DNA of 64,000 bases from Tritonibacter mobilis (GTDB taxonomy: Bacteria; Pseudomonadota; Alphaproteobacteria; Rhodobacterales; Rhodobacteraceae): positions 124,001 to 188,000 of the forward strand of contig NZ_LNWY01000003.1 in the NCBI RefSeq assembly GCF_001681715.1, read 5' to 3'. The notes below the pieces were generated by a model. That model made no database searches and was not told the DNA's origin. It saw nothing but the letters and a program-made list of their open reading frames with translations. The position numbers were made by a program, and so were the translations under genes. Shown here piece by piece: positions 18,314-27,446 of the stretch (positions are counted from its first letter, which is position 1; every line of letters begins with the position of its first letter).

Positions 18314-19807
18314 ATGTTCACCATGATTTCACGTCGTCGCTTCCTCAGCACCGCCCTCGCAGTTCTCGCCACCGGCCCGGCCCTCGCCAACGCCCCCGGC
18401 CTCACCCCGCGCCCCAAGGCACGCGGCGTCAGCCCCTACACCCCCGGTGCGGACGGGCTGGAGGCCATCCTCAAAGGTGCAGGGCTTTCGGGTGAAAGCG
18501 CCTGCGTGGTCGCAGATGCCCGCACCGGTCAGATACTCGAAAGCGCGCGGGGCGACGCCGCGCTTCCCCCCGCCAGCGTCGCGAAGGTTTTGACCGCGCT
18601 CTATGCGCTCGACTCGCTGGGCGCAGGCTACCGTTTTCGCACCCGCCTGATTGCCACAGGTCCACTCAGCAACGGCATCATCCAAGGCGATCTGGTATTG
18701 GCCGGAGGGGGTGATCCTACCCTCGACACCGACGCGCTAGCCGATCTTGCAGCCCAGATGAAGGCCGCCGGAGTACGCGGTATCTCTGGCCGTCTGTTGG
18801 TCTGGGACGACATGCTGCCCTATGTGCGCTCGATCGACCCGGATCAGCCCGACCACATCGGCTACAGCCCCTCGGTGAGCGGTATTGCCCTGAATTTCAA
18901 CCGGGTTCACTTTGAGTGGAAACGCGCAGGCGGCAGCTGGGCCATCACCATGGACGCCCGCACTCAAAAATACCGCCCCGATGTCTATACTTCCAAGATG
19001 GCGCTCGCCCGTCGTGACCTGCCCGTCTACAGCTATCAGGATAAGGCAGGCGTCGATCACTGGACCGTTGCCAGCGGGGCGCTCGGCAATGGTGGCGCGC
19101 GCTGGTTGCCGGTACGCAACCCTGCGCTTTATGCAGGGGATGTATTCCAGACGCTGTCGCGCGCAAATGGCATCTCGCTTCCCAACCCCAAAGTGACCTC
19201 CTCGCTGCCCGGCGGCAATGTCATCGCACAGATCCAGAGCGCGCCCTTGCCGGACCTGCTGGAAGCGATGCTCAAATATTCCAACAACCTGATGGCCGAA
19301 ATGATCGGCATGACCGCAACCGTCAATCGCGGCAGCCGCCCCTCCAGCCTCAAATCCTCCGCTCAGATCATGAACGATTGGGCGCGCAGCAACCTCGGAA
19401 TGCAGCGCTGTCGGATGGTGGATCACTCTGGCCTTGGCGAAGAATCCCGCCTCACCGCAGACGACATGGTGCGCGCGTTGATCGCCTCGCGCCGCACCGG
19501 CGCGCTAAAGCCGCTGCTAAAGCCCTATTATTTCAGCGACGCCAAAGGCCGCCCCATAAAAACCCACCCGGTCAAGATCGCAGCAAAGACCGGCACGCTG
19601 AACTTCGTCTCCGGCCTTGGCGGTTTTATCACCACCCCGGACGGCAATGAGCTGGCGTTTGCGATCTTCAGCGCCGATCAGCGCGCCCGGGCCAAAATCA
19701 GCCGCGCCGAACGCGAACGCCCTCGCGGCGGGCGCAGCTGGAACACGCGTGCCAAGAAACTACAAGAAAGCCTGCTGGACCGCTGGGGGCAGGTCTACGG
19801 CTCCTGA
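18314..19807 (+). CDS. dacB: D-alanyl-D-alanine carboxypeptidase/endopeptidase (PBP4 type)
   Basis: 497 residues. A Tat-like signal (SRRRFLSTALAVLATGPALA) directs it to the periplasm. All three penicillin-binding motifs are present: SVAK in LPPASVAKVLTAL, SNN in KYSNNLMAEMIG and KTG in AAKTGTLNFVSG. The large insertion between the first two motifs is typical of the class C, DacB family that trims and cleaves peptidoglycan peptides. The ATG at 18314 and a second ATG three codons later (MISRRRF) are both possible. Confidence 0.93.
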   Translation: MFTMISRRRFLSTALAVLATGPALANAPGLTPRPKARGVSPYTPGADGLEAILKGAGLSGESACVVADARTGQILESARGDAALPPASVAKVLTALYALDSLGAGYRFRTRLIATGPLSNGIIQGDLVLAGGGDPTLDTDALADLAAQMKAAGVRGISGRLLVWDDMLPYVRSIDPDQPDHIGYSPSVSGIALNFNRVHFEWKRAGGSWAITMDARTQKYRPDVYTSKMALARRDLPVYSYQDKAGVDHWTVASGALGNGGARWLPVRNPALYAGDVFQTLSRANGISLPNPKVTSSLPGGNVIAQIQSAPLPDLLEAMLKYSNNLMAEMIGMTATVNRGSRPSSLKSSAQIMNDWARSNLGMQRCRMVDHSGLGEESRLTADDMVRALIASRRTGALKPLLKPYYFSDAKGRPIKTHPVKIAAKTGTLNFVSGLGGFITTPDGNELAFAIFSADQRARAKISRAERERPRGGRSWNTRAKKLQESLLDRWGQVYGS

Positions 19808-19810
19808 CCC

Positions 19811-19840
19811 ACATAAAAAGGGGCGCATCCTCGCGCCCCT
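19811..19840 (-). terminator. Intrinsic terminator of the TerB-like gene
   Basis: Stem AGGGGCGC (19819-19826) and GCGCCCCT (19833-19840), six-base loop. The A-run at 19814-19819 reads as a T-run on the minus strand, so it mainly terminates leftward transcription from the TerB-like gene, and may also block readthrough from dacB. Confidence 0.75.
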
Positions 19841-19921
19841 CTCGGTCCGTAAGACATCTCTTCTAACCAGAAATATCCCGGAGCGCGAGGCAGCGCCTCG
19901 CATCCCGCCCGCAGACACGCC

Positions 19922-20344
19922 TCAGACCATGTGGCGTGCGCGCGAGCCCCGTTCAATCGCCGCCGCATGCAGCCGATCCACATTCAGCTCATAGCGGATC
20001 TCTTCCAGCAAACGCAGCTCACCTTCGTTCAGCTTGCCATCCGCCGCCGCCACATCGCAGGCCAGCGCATAGCAGGTCTCGGTGAGGCGCTCGGGCAGGA
20101 TATCTCGCACCAAACCAAACAGCGCATCCAGCCCGTCTTCCTGCTCAAACAGGTCAAAGACCGTGCGCGAGACGGCTGCAATCCGATCCGCATCATATTC
20201 GGCAAAAATCGGCAGCATATTGACCGCATTCTGGATCTTCACCAGCTCTGCGGTGCGAATGTCCTCGTCCGATGCCGACACAGCCACCATAACCGCCACA
20301 AGGCAGTCCTGCGGGGTCAGCAACTGGATGGTCTCTTCTGTCAT
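19922..20344 (-). CDS. TerB-domain (tellurite resistance-like) protein
   Basis: 140 residues, all helical. The segment ACDVAAADGKLNEGELRLLEEI is the acidic metal-binding-like helix pair typical of TerB domains; an earlier copy-like segment VAVSASDEDIRTAELVKI lies near residue 20. Domain members bind divalent metals and appear in stress or envelope contexts. No other ter genes are nearby, so a tellurite role should not be assumed. Single gene with its own terminator. Confidence 0.8.
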   Translation of the reverse strand: MTEETIQLLTPQDCLVAVMVAVSASDEDIRTAELVKIQNAVNMLPIFAEYDADRIAAVSRTVFDLFEQEDGLDALFGLVRDILPERLTETCYALACDVAAADGKLNEGELRLLEEIRYELNVDRLHAAAIERGSRARHMV

Positions 20345-20472
20345 CTAGGGCGTCCTTTGTGCCTGAAACTGCGGATTTTCTCCTCCTCCAAGAATAAGCC
20401 CCCCCTGCCCCGCATACAACAATGCACCGTGCGAAAAGTGGTTTTCCGCCCATGCTCAGAGAACGGCGCTTG

Positions 20473-20500
20473 TTGACTCATGCTGCACAGGCACAATAGA
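20473..20500 (+). promoter_or_regulatory. Possible promoter of the lysyl-tRNA synthetase gene
   Basis: TTGACT (20473-20478), a 16-base spacer and AATAGA (20495-20500) lie 65 bases before the start codon. The -35 is good, the -10 weak. Confidence 0.35.
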
Positions 20501-20564
20501 GAAGCGCGTCGGTGTGCATGGTGCCACCACAGATCCCTGAAAAAGACGCTGACTGGAGTACATC

Positions 20565-22208
20565 ATGTCTGTTCTGCGCGAAGAAGCTCTGAAGAGCAAA
20601 GCCTGGCCGTTTGAAGAAGCACGCCGTGTTCTCAAACGTTACGCCAAGGGCGCGCCAGAAAAGGGCTATGTCCTCTTTGAAACAGGTTACGGCCCTTCCG
20701 GCCTGCCCCATATCGGCACCTTTGGCGAGGTGGCCCGCACCACCATGATCAAGACCGCCTTCGAGGTGATCTCCGACATTCCGACCAAGCTGATCTGCTT
20801 TTCGGATGATCTCGACGGGATGCGCAAAATCCCCGGCAACGTGCCCAATTCCGAGAGCCTCACGGAGCATCTGCAAAAGCCGCTTACTTCGGTGCCGGAC
20901 CCGTTTGGCGAATACGAGAGCTTTGGCCATCACAACAACGCCATGCTGCGCCGCTTCCTCGACACCTTTGGGTTCGAGTATGAGTTTTATTCTGCGACCG
21001 AATTCTACGGCTCCGGCCAGTTCGACGAGGTTCTGAAGCGCGCAGTTGAAAAATACGACGACATCATGGCGATCATGCTGAAGTCGCTGCGTGAAGAGCG
21101 CCGCCAGACCTATTCCATCTTCCTGCCGATCCACCCGGACACCGGCCGCGTGCTCTATGTGCCGATGAAAAAGGTCTGCGCCGAGACCTACACCATCACC
21201 TTTGATGATGAGGACGGCCGCGAATGGACCCTGCCGGTGACCGGCGGCAATGTGAAGCTGCAGTGGAAGCCTGACTTTGGCGCCCGCTGGGCCGCGCTTG
21301 GCGTCGATTTTGAGATGTATGGCAAGGACCACTCCACCAATACACCGATCTATGACGGCATCTGCCGGGTGCTGGGCCAGCGCGCGCCGGAGCATTTCAC
21401 CTATGAATTGTTCCTCGATGAAAACGGCCAGAAGATCTCCAAGACCTCCGGCAACGGCGTCTCCATCGACGAGTGGCTGACCTACGCCTCGACCGAGAGC
21501 CTTGCGTATTTCATGTATCAAAAGCCCAAGACCGCCAAGCGGATGCATTTTGACGTGATCCCCAAGGCGGTGGATGAATATCACCAGCAATTGCGGGCCT
21601 ATCACGGTCAGGACCTGAAGGCGCAGCTCAACAACCCTGTCTGGCACATCCACGGCGGCAATGTCCCGCAGTCGGATATGATGGTGCCGTTCTCGATGCT
21701 CTTGAACATCGCCAGCGTCTCCAACGCCGAGGACAAGGAAACCCTCTGGGGCTTCATCAACAAATATGCGCCCGACGCCACCGCCGAGACCCATCCCGGC
21801 ATGGATCAGGCCGCAGGCCATGCGGTGCGCTATTTCAATGATTTCGTAAAGCCCGCAAAAACATACCGCCTGCCCACCGATCAGGAGCGCGCAGCCCTCA
21901 CGGATCTGGCCGATGCGCTGCGTTCGCCAGAGGCGGCACTGGCGGCCATCGCCAAGAAAAACGAGCTGGTTGGCAACGGTGATCCGCTGCCCGAAGCCAA
22001 TTTTGCCGACGACGAGTTCCTGCAGTCCGTGGTCTTTGCTATCGGCAAGATCCACGGGTTTGAACCCCTTCGTGCGTGGTTCTCGGCGATCTACGAGGTG
22101 CTCTTGGGCGCGAGCCAAGGTCCGCGATTTGGCGGCTTCATCGCGCTTTATGGCGTTGAGGACACCATCGCGTTGGTCGAGAGCGCCTTGGCGGGCGAAT
22201 TAGCCTAA
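20565..22208 (+). CDS. lysK: Lysyl-tRNA synthetase, class I (archaeal type)
   Basis: 547 residues. This is the class I enzyme, not the class II LysS of most bacteria: it has the HIGH-type motif PHIGTFGEV at about residue 48 and the KMSKS-type motif KISKTSGNG at about residue 290. It charges tRNA-Lys in the cytosol. Class I LysRS is characteristic of Archaea, spirochaetes and many alphaproteobacteria. The ATG is preceded by GGAG. Followed by an intrinsic terminator, so a single-gene unit. Confidence 0.95.
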   Translation: MSVLREEALKSKAWPFEEARRVLKRYAKGAPEKGYVLFETGYGPSGLPHIGTFGEVARTTMIKTAFEVISDIPTKLICFSDDLDGMRKIPGNVPNSESLTEHLQKPLTSVPDPFGEYESFGHHNNAMLRRFLDTFGFEYEFYSATEFYGSGQFDEVLKRAVEKYDDIMAIMLKSLREERRQTYSIFLPIHPDTGRVLYVPMKKVCAETYTITFDDEDGREWTLPVTGGNVKLQWKPDFGARWAALGVDFEMYGKDHSTNTPIYDGICRVLGQRAPEHFTYELFLDENGQKISKTSGNGVSIDEWLTYASTESLAYFMYQKPKTAKRMHFDVIPKAVDEYHQQLRAYHGQDLKAQLNNPVWHIHGGNVPQSDMMVPFSMLLNIASVSNAEDKETLWGFINKYAPDATAETHPGMDQAAGHAVRYFNDFVKPAKTYRLPTDQERAALTDLADALRSPEAALAAIAKKNELVGNGDPLPEANFADDEFLQSVVFAIGKIHGFEPLRAWFSAIYEVLLGASQGPRFGGFIALYGVEDTIALVESALAGELA

Positions 22209-22234
22209 GGGTCACTTTGAACACAAAACTTCTG

Positions 22235-22266
22235 ACGGGCGCGCTGTATCTCAGGGCGCCCGTTTT
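22235..22266 (+). terminator. Intrinsic terminator after the lysyl-tRNA synthetase gene
   Basis: ACGGGCGC (22235-22242) pairs with GCGCCCGT (22256-22263), followed by a short T-run. Confidence 0.75.
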
Positions 22267-22314
22267 GCGTTCCCTATCGTCAGACGAGCATAAGGCGAGC
22301 ATAAATAGCCTTCC

Positions 22315-23127
22315 TTAAAAATGCAGACGCCCCGGCTCCGCTTCAGAGAGCGCAAGGACGGAATCATAGAGCACCATGATATCGGCAGGGATCTCTGATC
22401 TCAGCTTGATCCCCGTCAACAACTGGTTGGGTTCCTGCTCCACTTCCCGCCCGATAAATTTCAAAGCTGTGATACTTGTGGTCACGCGCGCGCCACTGAT
22501 AAAACGGTGCCCCATCTTCTGCCCAGCCAGCTCTGCGCCATAGCCATCCAGACGCCGCAACGCCATCGACCCCATAGTGTTGCGGACGCGGGTATTGGTC
22601 TGAAACACGGTCACTTTTCCCTCGGCCTCATAGTAGCGCCCCCAGAATTCTTGAGGGACAATGGTGCCATCGGCACGCGCGGCCTGATTATATCGATAGT
22701 ACAACCCACCGGTTTTCTGGGGGATAAAATGCGTGAGGCTCAGGACGAACTGATCACTCGGGTCTCCATAGCGGGTGATTTCCCAATAAAACCCCGGTTC
22801 GACCAATCCTGTGTTGGGTGATGCGTTTTCATTAAACAACTGGTCTAGCGGCATTTTCTCAGGATCTGCCTCTCTCGTCACAGCTTGCCCGGCCAAACTG
22901 TCCAAAGACACACCAAGCGCCGATGCGATCCGGTAGGCCGTCGCCAATGAGGGGATGTTCTCACCGCTTAGATACCGGTTGAACTGCTGCCGATTGAGGC
23001 CCGCGTTCTTGCAGATGTGAGCGATTGCCCCGCGTTTTTCAACAAGCTCACCGAGCTGCGCAGAGAACAGATCACGTTCAAATGCACTCCCGCTCTTGTT
23101 TTGGGATTCCTCAGACACTTTAGGCAC
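22315..23127 (-). CDS. XRE-family transcriptional regulator
   Basis: 270 residues. A Cro/CI-type helix-turn-helix spans about 27-80 (LVEKRGAIAHICKNAGLNRQ, FNRYLSGENIPSLATAYRIASALGVS). The remaining 190 residues have no domain I can name; they begin with a tract of polar residues and contain GFYWEITRY and a beta-rich region (GLYYRYNQAARADG, EFWGRYYEAEGKVTVFQ), which could be a ligand-sensing module. The start is GTG at 23127. It is transcribed alone, convergent with the lysyl-tRNA synthetase gene. Confidence 0.82.
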   Translation of the reverse strand: MPKVSEESQNKSGSAFERDLFSAQLGELVEKRGAIAHICKNAGLNRQQFNRYLSGENIPSLATAYRIASALGVSLDSLAGQAVTREADPEKMPLDQLFNENASPNTGLVEPGFYWEITRYGDPSDQFVLSLTHFIPQKTGGLYYRYNQAARADGTIVPQEFWGRYYEAEGKVTVFQTNTRVRNTMGSMALRRLDGYGAELAGQKMGHRFISGARVTTSITALKFIGREVEQEPNQLLTGIKLRSEIPADIMVLYDSVLALSEAEPGRLHF

Positions 23128-23385
23128 TCGTTAAAATGAATGTTTCAATAGATACGCATCCGCTTACTTTAGCAGCAAATACGTGACGAACCACTCGAAT
23201 ATTCTGAATTTCTTGCACAGAAGTTTTTAGAAAACTAAAGTTACGAAATTCAACCAGAGGCCTATGTGCGCTACCATCATAAACGTCAGAGTGTTGCACA
23301 AAGGTATGTCCCTCCCAACTTCACCGGGGTGCAGCGCATCTGACGAACGCAGAGAAAAGCCTTTGAACCGGGTTATGGTGTTTTG

Positions 23386-23646
23386 ATGAATGGTGTTGTC
23401 ATTTGGGTCGATGCAGAGAGCAGTGAGGCAATCGTCTGGTGCGACGACCATGACGAACTGGCTTATTGCGACCTATCCCTTGAAGAAAGCATCCGCCCTT
23501 GCACGCCCGGCATTTGGGTCACATTTCGCCTGAAGGACGATACCGGAGTGCGCGTTGCATATGACATTGCTCCAGCCGCTCATCCCGACTCGCCCGATCT
23601 TGCTTTGCTTCTGCGTTCACCTCTTCAGACGGGTTTTCTGCTCTAG
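23386..23646 (+). CDS. Small conserved-looking protein of unknown function
   Basis: 86 residues. The first 60 residues read as a compact beta-barrel (MNGVVIWVDAESSEAIVWC, then DLSLEESIRPCTPGIWVTFRL), reminiscent of OB-fold/cold-shock-like small proteins but without RNP motifs. The hydrophobic end (LALLLRSPLQTGFLL) is odd for such a fold. Start ATG at 23386 overlaps a TGA in another frame; no strong ribosome site. A hairpin follows 24 bases after the stop. Confidence 0.6.
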   Translation: MNGVVIWVDAESSEAIVWCDDHDELAYCDLSLEESIRPCTPGIWVTFRLKDDTGVRVAYDIAPAAHPDSPDLALLLRSPLQTGFLL

Positions 23647-23669
23647 CCTGTCCGCACACCGCTCACGGC

Positions 23670-23694
23670 ATGGGGTCCCACTGCGGGGCCCCAT
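23670..23694 (+). terminator. Hairpin after the small protein gene
   Basis: ATGGGGTCCC (23670-23679) pairs with GGGGCCCCAT (23685-23694) with one G-T pair and a five-base loop, followed by TTCCTTT. Probable terminator for the gene at 23386. Confidence 0.55.
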
Positions 23695-23773
23695 TTCCTT
23701 TGGACGCAAGCCTGCGCCGGGTGTTGCCCATGGGGCGTACGCCCTCCTGAGTGAGAGTTAAATTCAAACTGGT

Positions 23774-23819
23774 AAAACCCTTCCTCACTCCCGGCGTGGT
23801 GGAACAGGAAAGGGTTTTT
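23774..23819 (+). promoter_or_regulatory. Terminator-shaped hairpin occluding the ribosome-binding site of the beta-helix gene
   Basis: AAAACCCTTCCT (23774-23785) pairs with AGGAAAGGGTTTT (23806-23818), one bulged A, about 12 pairs, with a 20-base loop. The 3' arm contains the Shine-Dalgarno AGGAAAGG, and the T5 run ends at 23819, one base before the ATG at 23821. The structure could terminate upstream transcription, hide the ribosome site, or both. Confidence 0.6.
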
Positions 23820-23820
23820 C

Positions 23821-26106
23821 ATGAACAAGGCAATCACCGACGGTCTGCAACTGATGCCGCCCGCGTTTAGCGACGGATTGGGCGTCTGGTCCAGCGGCGA
23901 CGGCACACCCGGCTCTGACACCTATGACGGGGCGGCAAATGCTGCCGTGGTTGCCGGGGACGCCGATTTTGGCGGCTGTCTGGAGCTGCAAAAGACCGAC
24001 AGTACCCAGCGGCTGCGCTACATGGGCGAAACGCCGATCCTGCCGGGCTGCTACCTGCGGGTGACCGCGCGCGTCAAAGCCATGAGCGGCGCTTTTCCCA
24101 CCGTGCGCATCGCGGGCTGGGCCGGGGCGGCCAACAACTCCCATGTCTCTGGCGTGGTTGAGAGCGGGCCGGGCATCACCCTCAGCGCCTATGGCGAGGT
24201 GGTCGAGGTGCAGGCCATCGTCGGCACCGGCAGCCGCTCTGGCGTCGATATGCCTTGGGGGCTGGACGCCGCCTACGGGCACCTCGGGCTGAATCTGACC
24301 GGGGCCAATGGTGGTGTGATCCGCGTCGACGACATCGCGATCGAGGATATCACCAGCGTCTTTTTGCGCGATATGCTGAGCGTGGTGGATGTGACCGATT
24401 TTGGCGCCGTGGGCGATGGCACCACCAATTGCCACGCCGCGTTCGAGGCGGCGGATGACGCCGCCAATGGCCGTCGCATTCTGGTGCCCGAGGGCGAATT
24501 TCAGATCAACAACACGCTTTCGCTCAATCATGATGTGATCTTTGAGGGCACATTGTCGATGCCCGACAGCGCGATGCTCCTGCTGACCAAGAGCTATGAC
24601 TACCCGACTTATGCGGCGGCGTTTGGGGATGAGGAACTGGCCTTTAAGAAGGCGTTTCAGGCGCTGTTGAACAGTGTCGATCACGAAAGCCTCGACCTCG
24701 GCGGGCGCAGCATCGCCGTCAGCGGCCCCATCGACATGCAGGCGGCGGTGCCCAACCGGACCAGCTATGCCACCCGCCGCTATATCCGCAACGGCCAGTT
24801 CACGGCGCAGGCGGGCGCGAGTTGGGATCATGACGTGGTCACCGCGCAGGCGACCTATGACAGCTCAGACAAGAAGAAACTGACCAATGTGGCCAATATC
24901 TCGGCCATTCCGGTGGGGGCGCTGGTCGAGGGTGCAGGTGTCGGGCGCGAGGTCTATGTCACCGCAAAGAACGTCGGCGCGACCGAGCTGACCCTGAGCC
25001 AGCCCTTGTATGACGCCGAAGGGACGCAGAATTTCACCTTCACCGCGTTCAAATACATGCTGGATTTCTCCGGCTTCTCGGCGCTGAAGAAGTTCGGCAT
25101 CTCAGGCGTGGAATTCCAGTGCAACGGCGTCGCCAGCGCGGTGCGTCTGGCGCCGGCGGGCACCGTGTTCGCGTTGCATGATTGTTTCTTTACCCGCCCC
25201 AAGGCGCGCGGGATCACCTCGATCGGCAGCGGCTGTCAGGGCATGCTGGTGGACAATTGCCAGTTCCTGTCGGACGAGGACGCCATGGATGTGGCGGATC
25301 GCGAGAGTATTGCGCTCAACGTGAACTCCAACGATGTGAAGCTGCGCCACAACCGCGCCACGCGGTTCCTGCATTGGGCGGTGATGGCCGGGTCAAACCA
25401 CACGGTCACCGGCAACCATTTCTTTCAGGGCGACAGCGTTGCGGGCGGCATCCGCACCGCCGGGATTGTTGTGACCGACACCTATGCCTCGCACACGATC
25501 TCGGAAAACTACATCGACAACTGCTTTATCGAGTGGACCAATGAATATGACGCAAACCCCGATTTCACCGGCGGGTTCTCCTTTGCGGCCATGTCGATCA
25601 CCGACAATGTGTTCCTCAGCGGTGATGTGGCGAGCTGGTTCAGCTATATCGTGATAAAGCCTTATGGCAGCGGGCATTTTCTGAATGGGGTATCGGTGAC
25701 CGGCAACAAGTTCCGGTCGATCAACGGCACCATCGACCGGGCCGAGCGGGTTGATACCAGCTTTGCTACTCTCGATTTCTCGCGCTCAAAGGACGTATTC
25801 TTTGACGCCAACAGCTTTCACAATGTCAGCACCCAGTGCCGCAATCCGCTGCGGGTGGAGTTTGACCAGAACACGGCCGCCAGTACCTGGACCATACCCA
25901 CCGGCGGCACGCTGCCGTTTCAGGGCTACAGCCGCGCGGTGGATGCGGTGATCATTGAGGGATCACTGCGCGGCAGCAGCGGCGCGGTGGTTTACCCCGG
26001 CCACTATGTGCGCACGCAGGAGGGCAGCAATAATGACGAGATCGACATCGTCTGGGAACAGGCCGTGCGCGGCACCGTACGGGCGCTGATCCGCATCGAC
26101 CGCTAG
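23821..26106 (+). CDS. Right-handed beta-helix (pectate-lyase-superfamily-like) protein, spike/depolymerase-like
   Basis: 761 residues and no signal peptide. The first 185 residues look like a carbohydrate-binding or jelly-roll domain. VTDFGAVGDGTTNCHAAFEAA at about 190 is the classic entry of the Pectate_lyase_3/GH28-related fold, followed by repeated beta-helix coils with asparagine-rich turns (VDNCQFLSDEDAMDV, VTGNHFFQG, ISENYIDNCF, ITDNVFLSG, VTGNKFRS). Such proteins are polysaccharide-cleaving enzymes or phage tailspikes. Lack of a signal peptide argues against Sec-secreted pectate lyase and favours a virion-like or type I-exported protein. Convergent with the next gene, stops overlapping by four bases. 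Confidence 0.78.
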   Translation: MNKAITDGLQLMPPAFSDGLGVWSSGDGTPGSDTYDGAANAAVVAGDADFGGCLELQKTDSTQRLRYMGETPILPGCYLRVTARVKAMSGAFPTVRIAGWAGAANNSHVSGVVESGPGITLSAYGEVVEVQAIVGTGSRSGVDMPWGLDAAYGHLGLNLTGANGGVIRVDDIAIEDITSVFLRDMLSVVDVTDFGAVGDGTTNCHAAFEAADDAANGRRILVPEGEFQINNTLSLNHDVIFEGTLSMPDSAMLLLTKSYDYPTYAAAFGDEELAFKKAFQALLNSVDHESLDLGGRSIAVSGPIDMQAAVPNRTSYATRRYIRNGQFTAQAGASWDHDVVTAQATYDSSDKKKLTNVANISAIPVGALVEGAGVGREVYVTAKNVGATELTLSQPLYDAEGTQNFTFTAFKYMLDFSGFSALKKFGISGVEFQCNGVASAVRLAPAGTVFALHDCFFTRPKARGITSIGSGCQGMLVDNCQFLSDEDAMDVADRESIALNVNSNDVKLRHNRATRFLHWAVMAGSNHTVTGNHFFQGDSVAGGIRTAGIVVTDTYASHTISENYIDNCFIEWTNEYDANPDFTGGFSFAAMSITDNVFLSGDVASWFSYIVIKPYGSGHFLNGVSVTGNKFRSINGTIDRAERVDTSFATLDFSRSKDVFFDANSFHNVSTQCRNPLRVEFDQNTAASTWTIPTGGTLPFQGYSRAVDAVIIEGSLRGSSGAVVYPGHYVRTQEGSNNDEIDIVWEQAVRGTVRALIRIDR

Positions 26107-26618
26107 GCGCTCAGGCCCAGATCGGCAGGTGTGAGCACACAAGCCTTTCCAAAACCGCCGTTCAAAAAGGCCTCATCAATCTGGAACCGCACGAAGTGGA
26201 AATCGGCAAAGCCTATGTAGAGCTTGGCCTTGGGGTGGCGGCGCAGATACTGCGCGGCCATCTCCTCATGCGCGGGGCAGGCGTTGGGCAGGATCTCGGC
26301 GCGTCCGTTCAGGGTCAGGCGCGGATGCGTCAGCGGATCGCCCTTGTCGCCGGGCTCCCCGATCAGGAGCGACATCTGCGGACGCGCGGCCATCGCCTGC
26401 GTGTGCTGCGCCAGTGTGGACACCAGAGAGATCGGTCTCCCCCCAGTATCCAGCGCAAAGGCCACGCGGCTCTGCACAGGGTGACCTGCCGCGCTGAGCG
26501 TGGCCAATGCGGCAAATGTCGCGCTCTGCATCAAATCGGACGCGAGGCCGCGCGCCTCATCATCGGTGGGGCGGATGGGTGATTTTGGTTCTTTCGGGGT
26601 ATTTGTATTTTCTGGCAC
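26103..26618 (-). CDS. HugZ-like pyridoxamine-phosphate-oxidase-fold protein
   Basis: 171 residues. The split-barrel core reads as SDLMQSATFAALATL, HPVQSRVAFALDTGGRPISLVS, and LYIGFADFHFVRFQIDEAFLNGGFGKA; the last segment is typical of HugZ/HutZ-like proteins linked to haem handling. The family also contains proteins with no haem role, so haem use is inference. GTG at 26618 was preferred because GGAGAG lies upstream; the frame extends to 26741 but would overlap the next gene. Confidence 0.75.
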   Translation of the reverse strand: MPENTNTPKEPKSPIRPTDDEARGLASDLMQSATFAALATLSAAGHPVQSRVAFALDTGGRPISLVSTLAQHTQAMAARPQMSLLIGEPGDKGDPLTHPRLTLNGRAEILPNACPAHEEMAAQYLRRHPKAKLYIGFADFHFVRFQIDEAFLNGGFGKACVLTPADLGLSA

Positions 26619-26680
26619 GGCTGCGCTCTCCGGTTTGCAAAACAGGCCGGGCGGGCGGATCACAATCCGGCTGGCGAGGC

Positions 26681-27343
26681 TCAAAACCTGTGCCACAACT
26701 CCACCGTCAGTCCAAGCCGCTCCGCGCCAAAAGACCGCCACTCCAACCCGGTCAGCACTTCTCGTTGAGGTGAAATCTGCCAGCGCAGCCCCGGCAGCGC
26801 CTTCCAGATCATCTCACCGCCGTCTGGCTGATAGAGTTCCGTACGCAGGATTACAGAAGGTCCGGTTTTGCGCGCAATCCCCAAGGCGCTGTCGAGCTTC
26901 CACGCGGTGAGATCCCCGCCACGCCGCCATTCGCGTGTGAGATCAAAATTAACCCAACCATCGCGGCCCTGCCACGACAGGCCGCGGCCCGCAGAGAGGC
27001 TGAGCTGCCGCATGCCGGACCACTGCGCCCCGTCGCGCCCGAACCCGCTTGCAAGCTCAAACGCCAATTGCCAGCCCTGATCCGATTGGCGCAGCGGCAG
27101 CCGCGCAAACACAAGAGCATGGGCGCTCTTGGTCTTCATATCCGTGCTGTGATGCAGATCGAGACCAAAGGTCAGCCGCCGCGATCCCCCATAAGCGACA
27201 TAGCCGCTGAGCTCTTGTCCGGACGCGCGCGCCCTGAGCGCGGTTGAGGTGAAACCACCGCCCTTTTGCTCCAGCCACGCCCCCGCCATAGCAGGCAGCG
27301 ACCACAGCTGGCCTAAAAGAGCAATGAGGATGGGCAGACGCAT
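26681..27343 (-). CDS. Predicted outer-membrane beta-barrel protein
   Basis: 220 residues with an N-terminal signal peptide (MRLPILIALLGQLWSLPAMA) and then alternating amphipathic beta strands, many ending in aromatic residues, with the C-terminal residue Phe (LTVELWHRF), the usual signal for BAM-dependent insertion. No conserved domain recognised. It lies 62 bases upstream of the HugZ-like gene on the same strand, perhaps co-transcribed. Confidence 0.7.
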   Translation of the reverse strand: MRLPILIALLGQLWSLPAMAGAWLEQKGGGFTSTALRARASGQELSGYVAYGGSRRLTFGLDLHHSTDMKTKSAHALVFARLPLRQSDQGWQLAFELASGFGRDGAQWSGMRQLSLSAGRGLSWQGRDGWVNFDLTREWRRGGDLTAWKLDSALGIARKTGPSVILRTELYQPDGGEMIWKALPGLRWQISPQREVLTGLEWRSFGAERLGLTVELWHRF

Positions 27344-27446
27344 CGGCCAAGCCTTTTGAAATCACACCCACTCCACCTATGGTAGAGCAAGCCGATGTAG
27401 ACTTTCAAGCGCATTGGATTACGCTTTGAAAAGGGAGGACGTTCTC

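Noticed and set aside
19922-20344. Tellurite resistance operon
   Set aside because: Only a lone TerB-like domain is present; no terC, terD, terZ or related genes lie nearby.
20478-22118. A 546-codon open frame antisense to the lysyl-tRNA synthetase gene
   Set aside because: It mirrors the strong coding sequence on the plus strand, has no recognisable domain and no ribosome site; it is a by-product of GC-rich codon use.
23227-23451. A 74-codon minus-strand frame between the XRE gene and the small protein gene
   Set aside because: No ribosome site, overlaps the better-supported plus-strand gene, and its composition is not protein-like.
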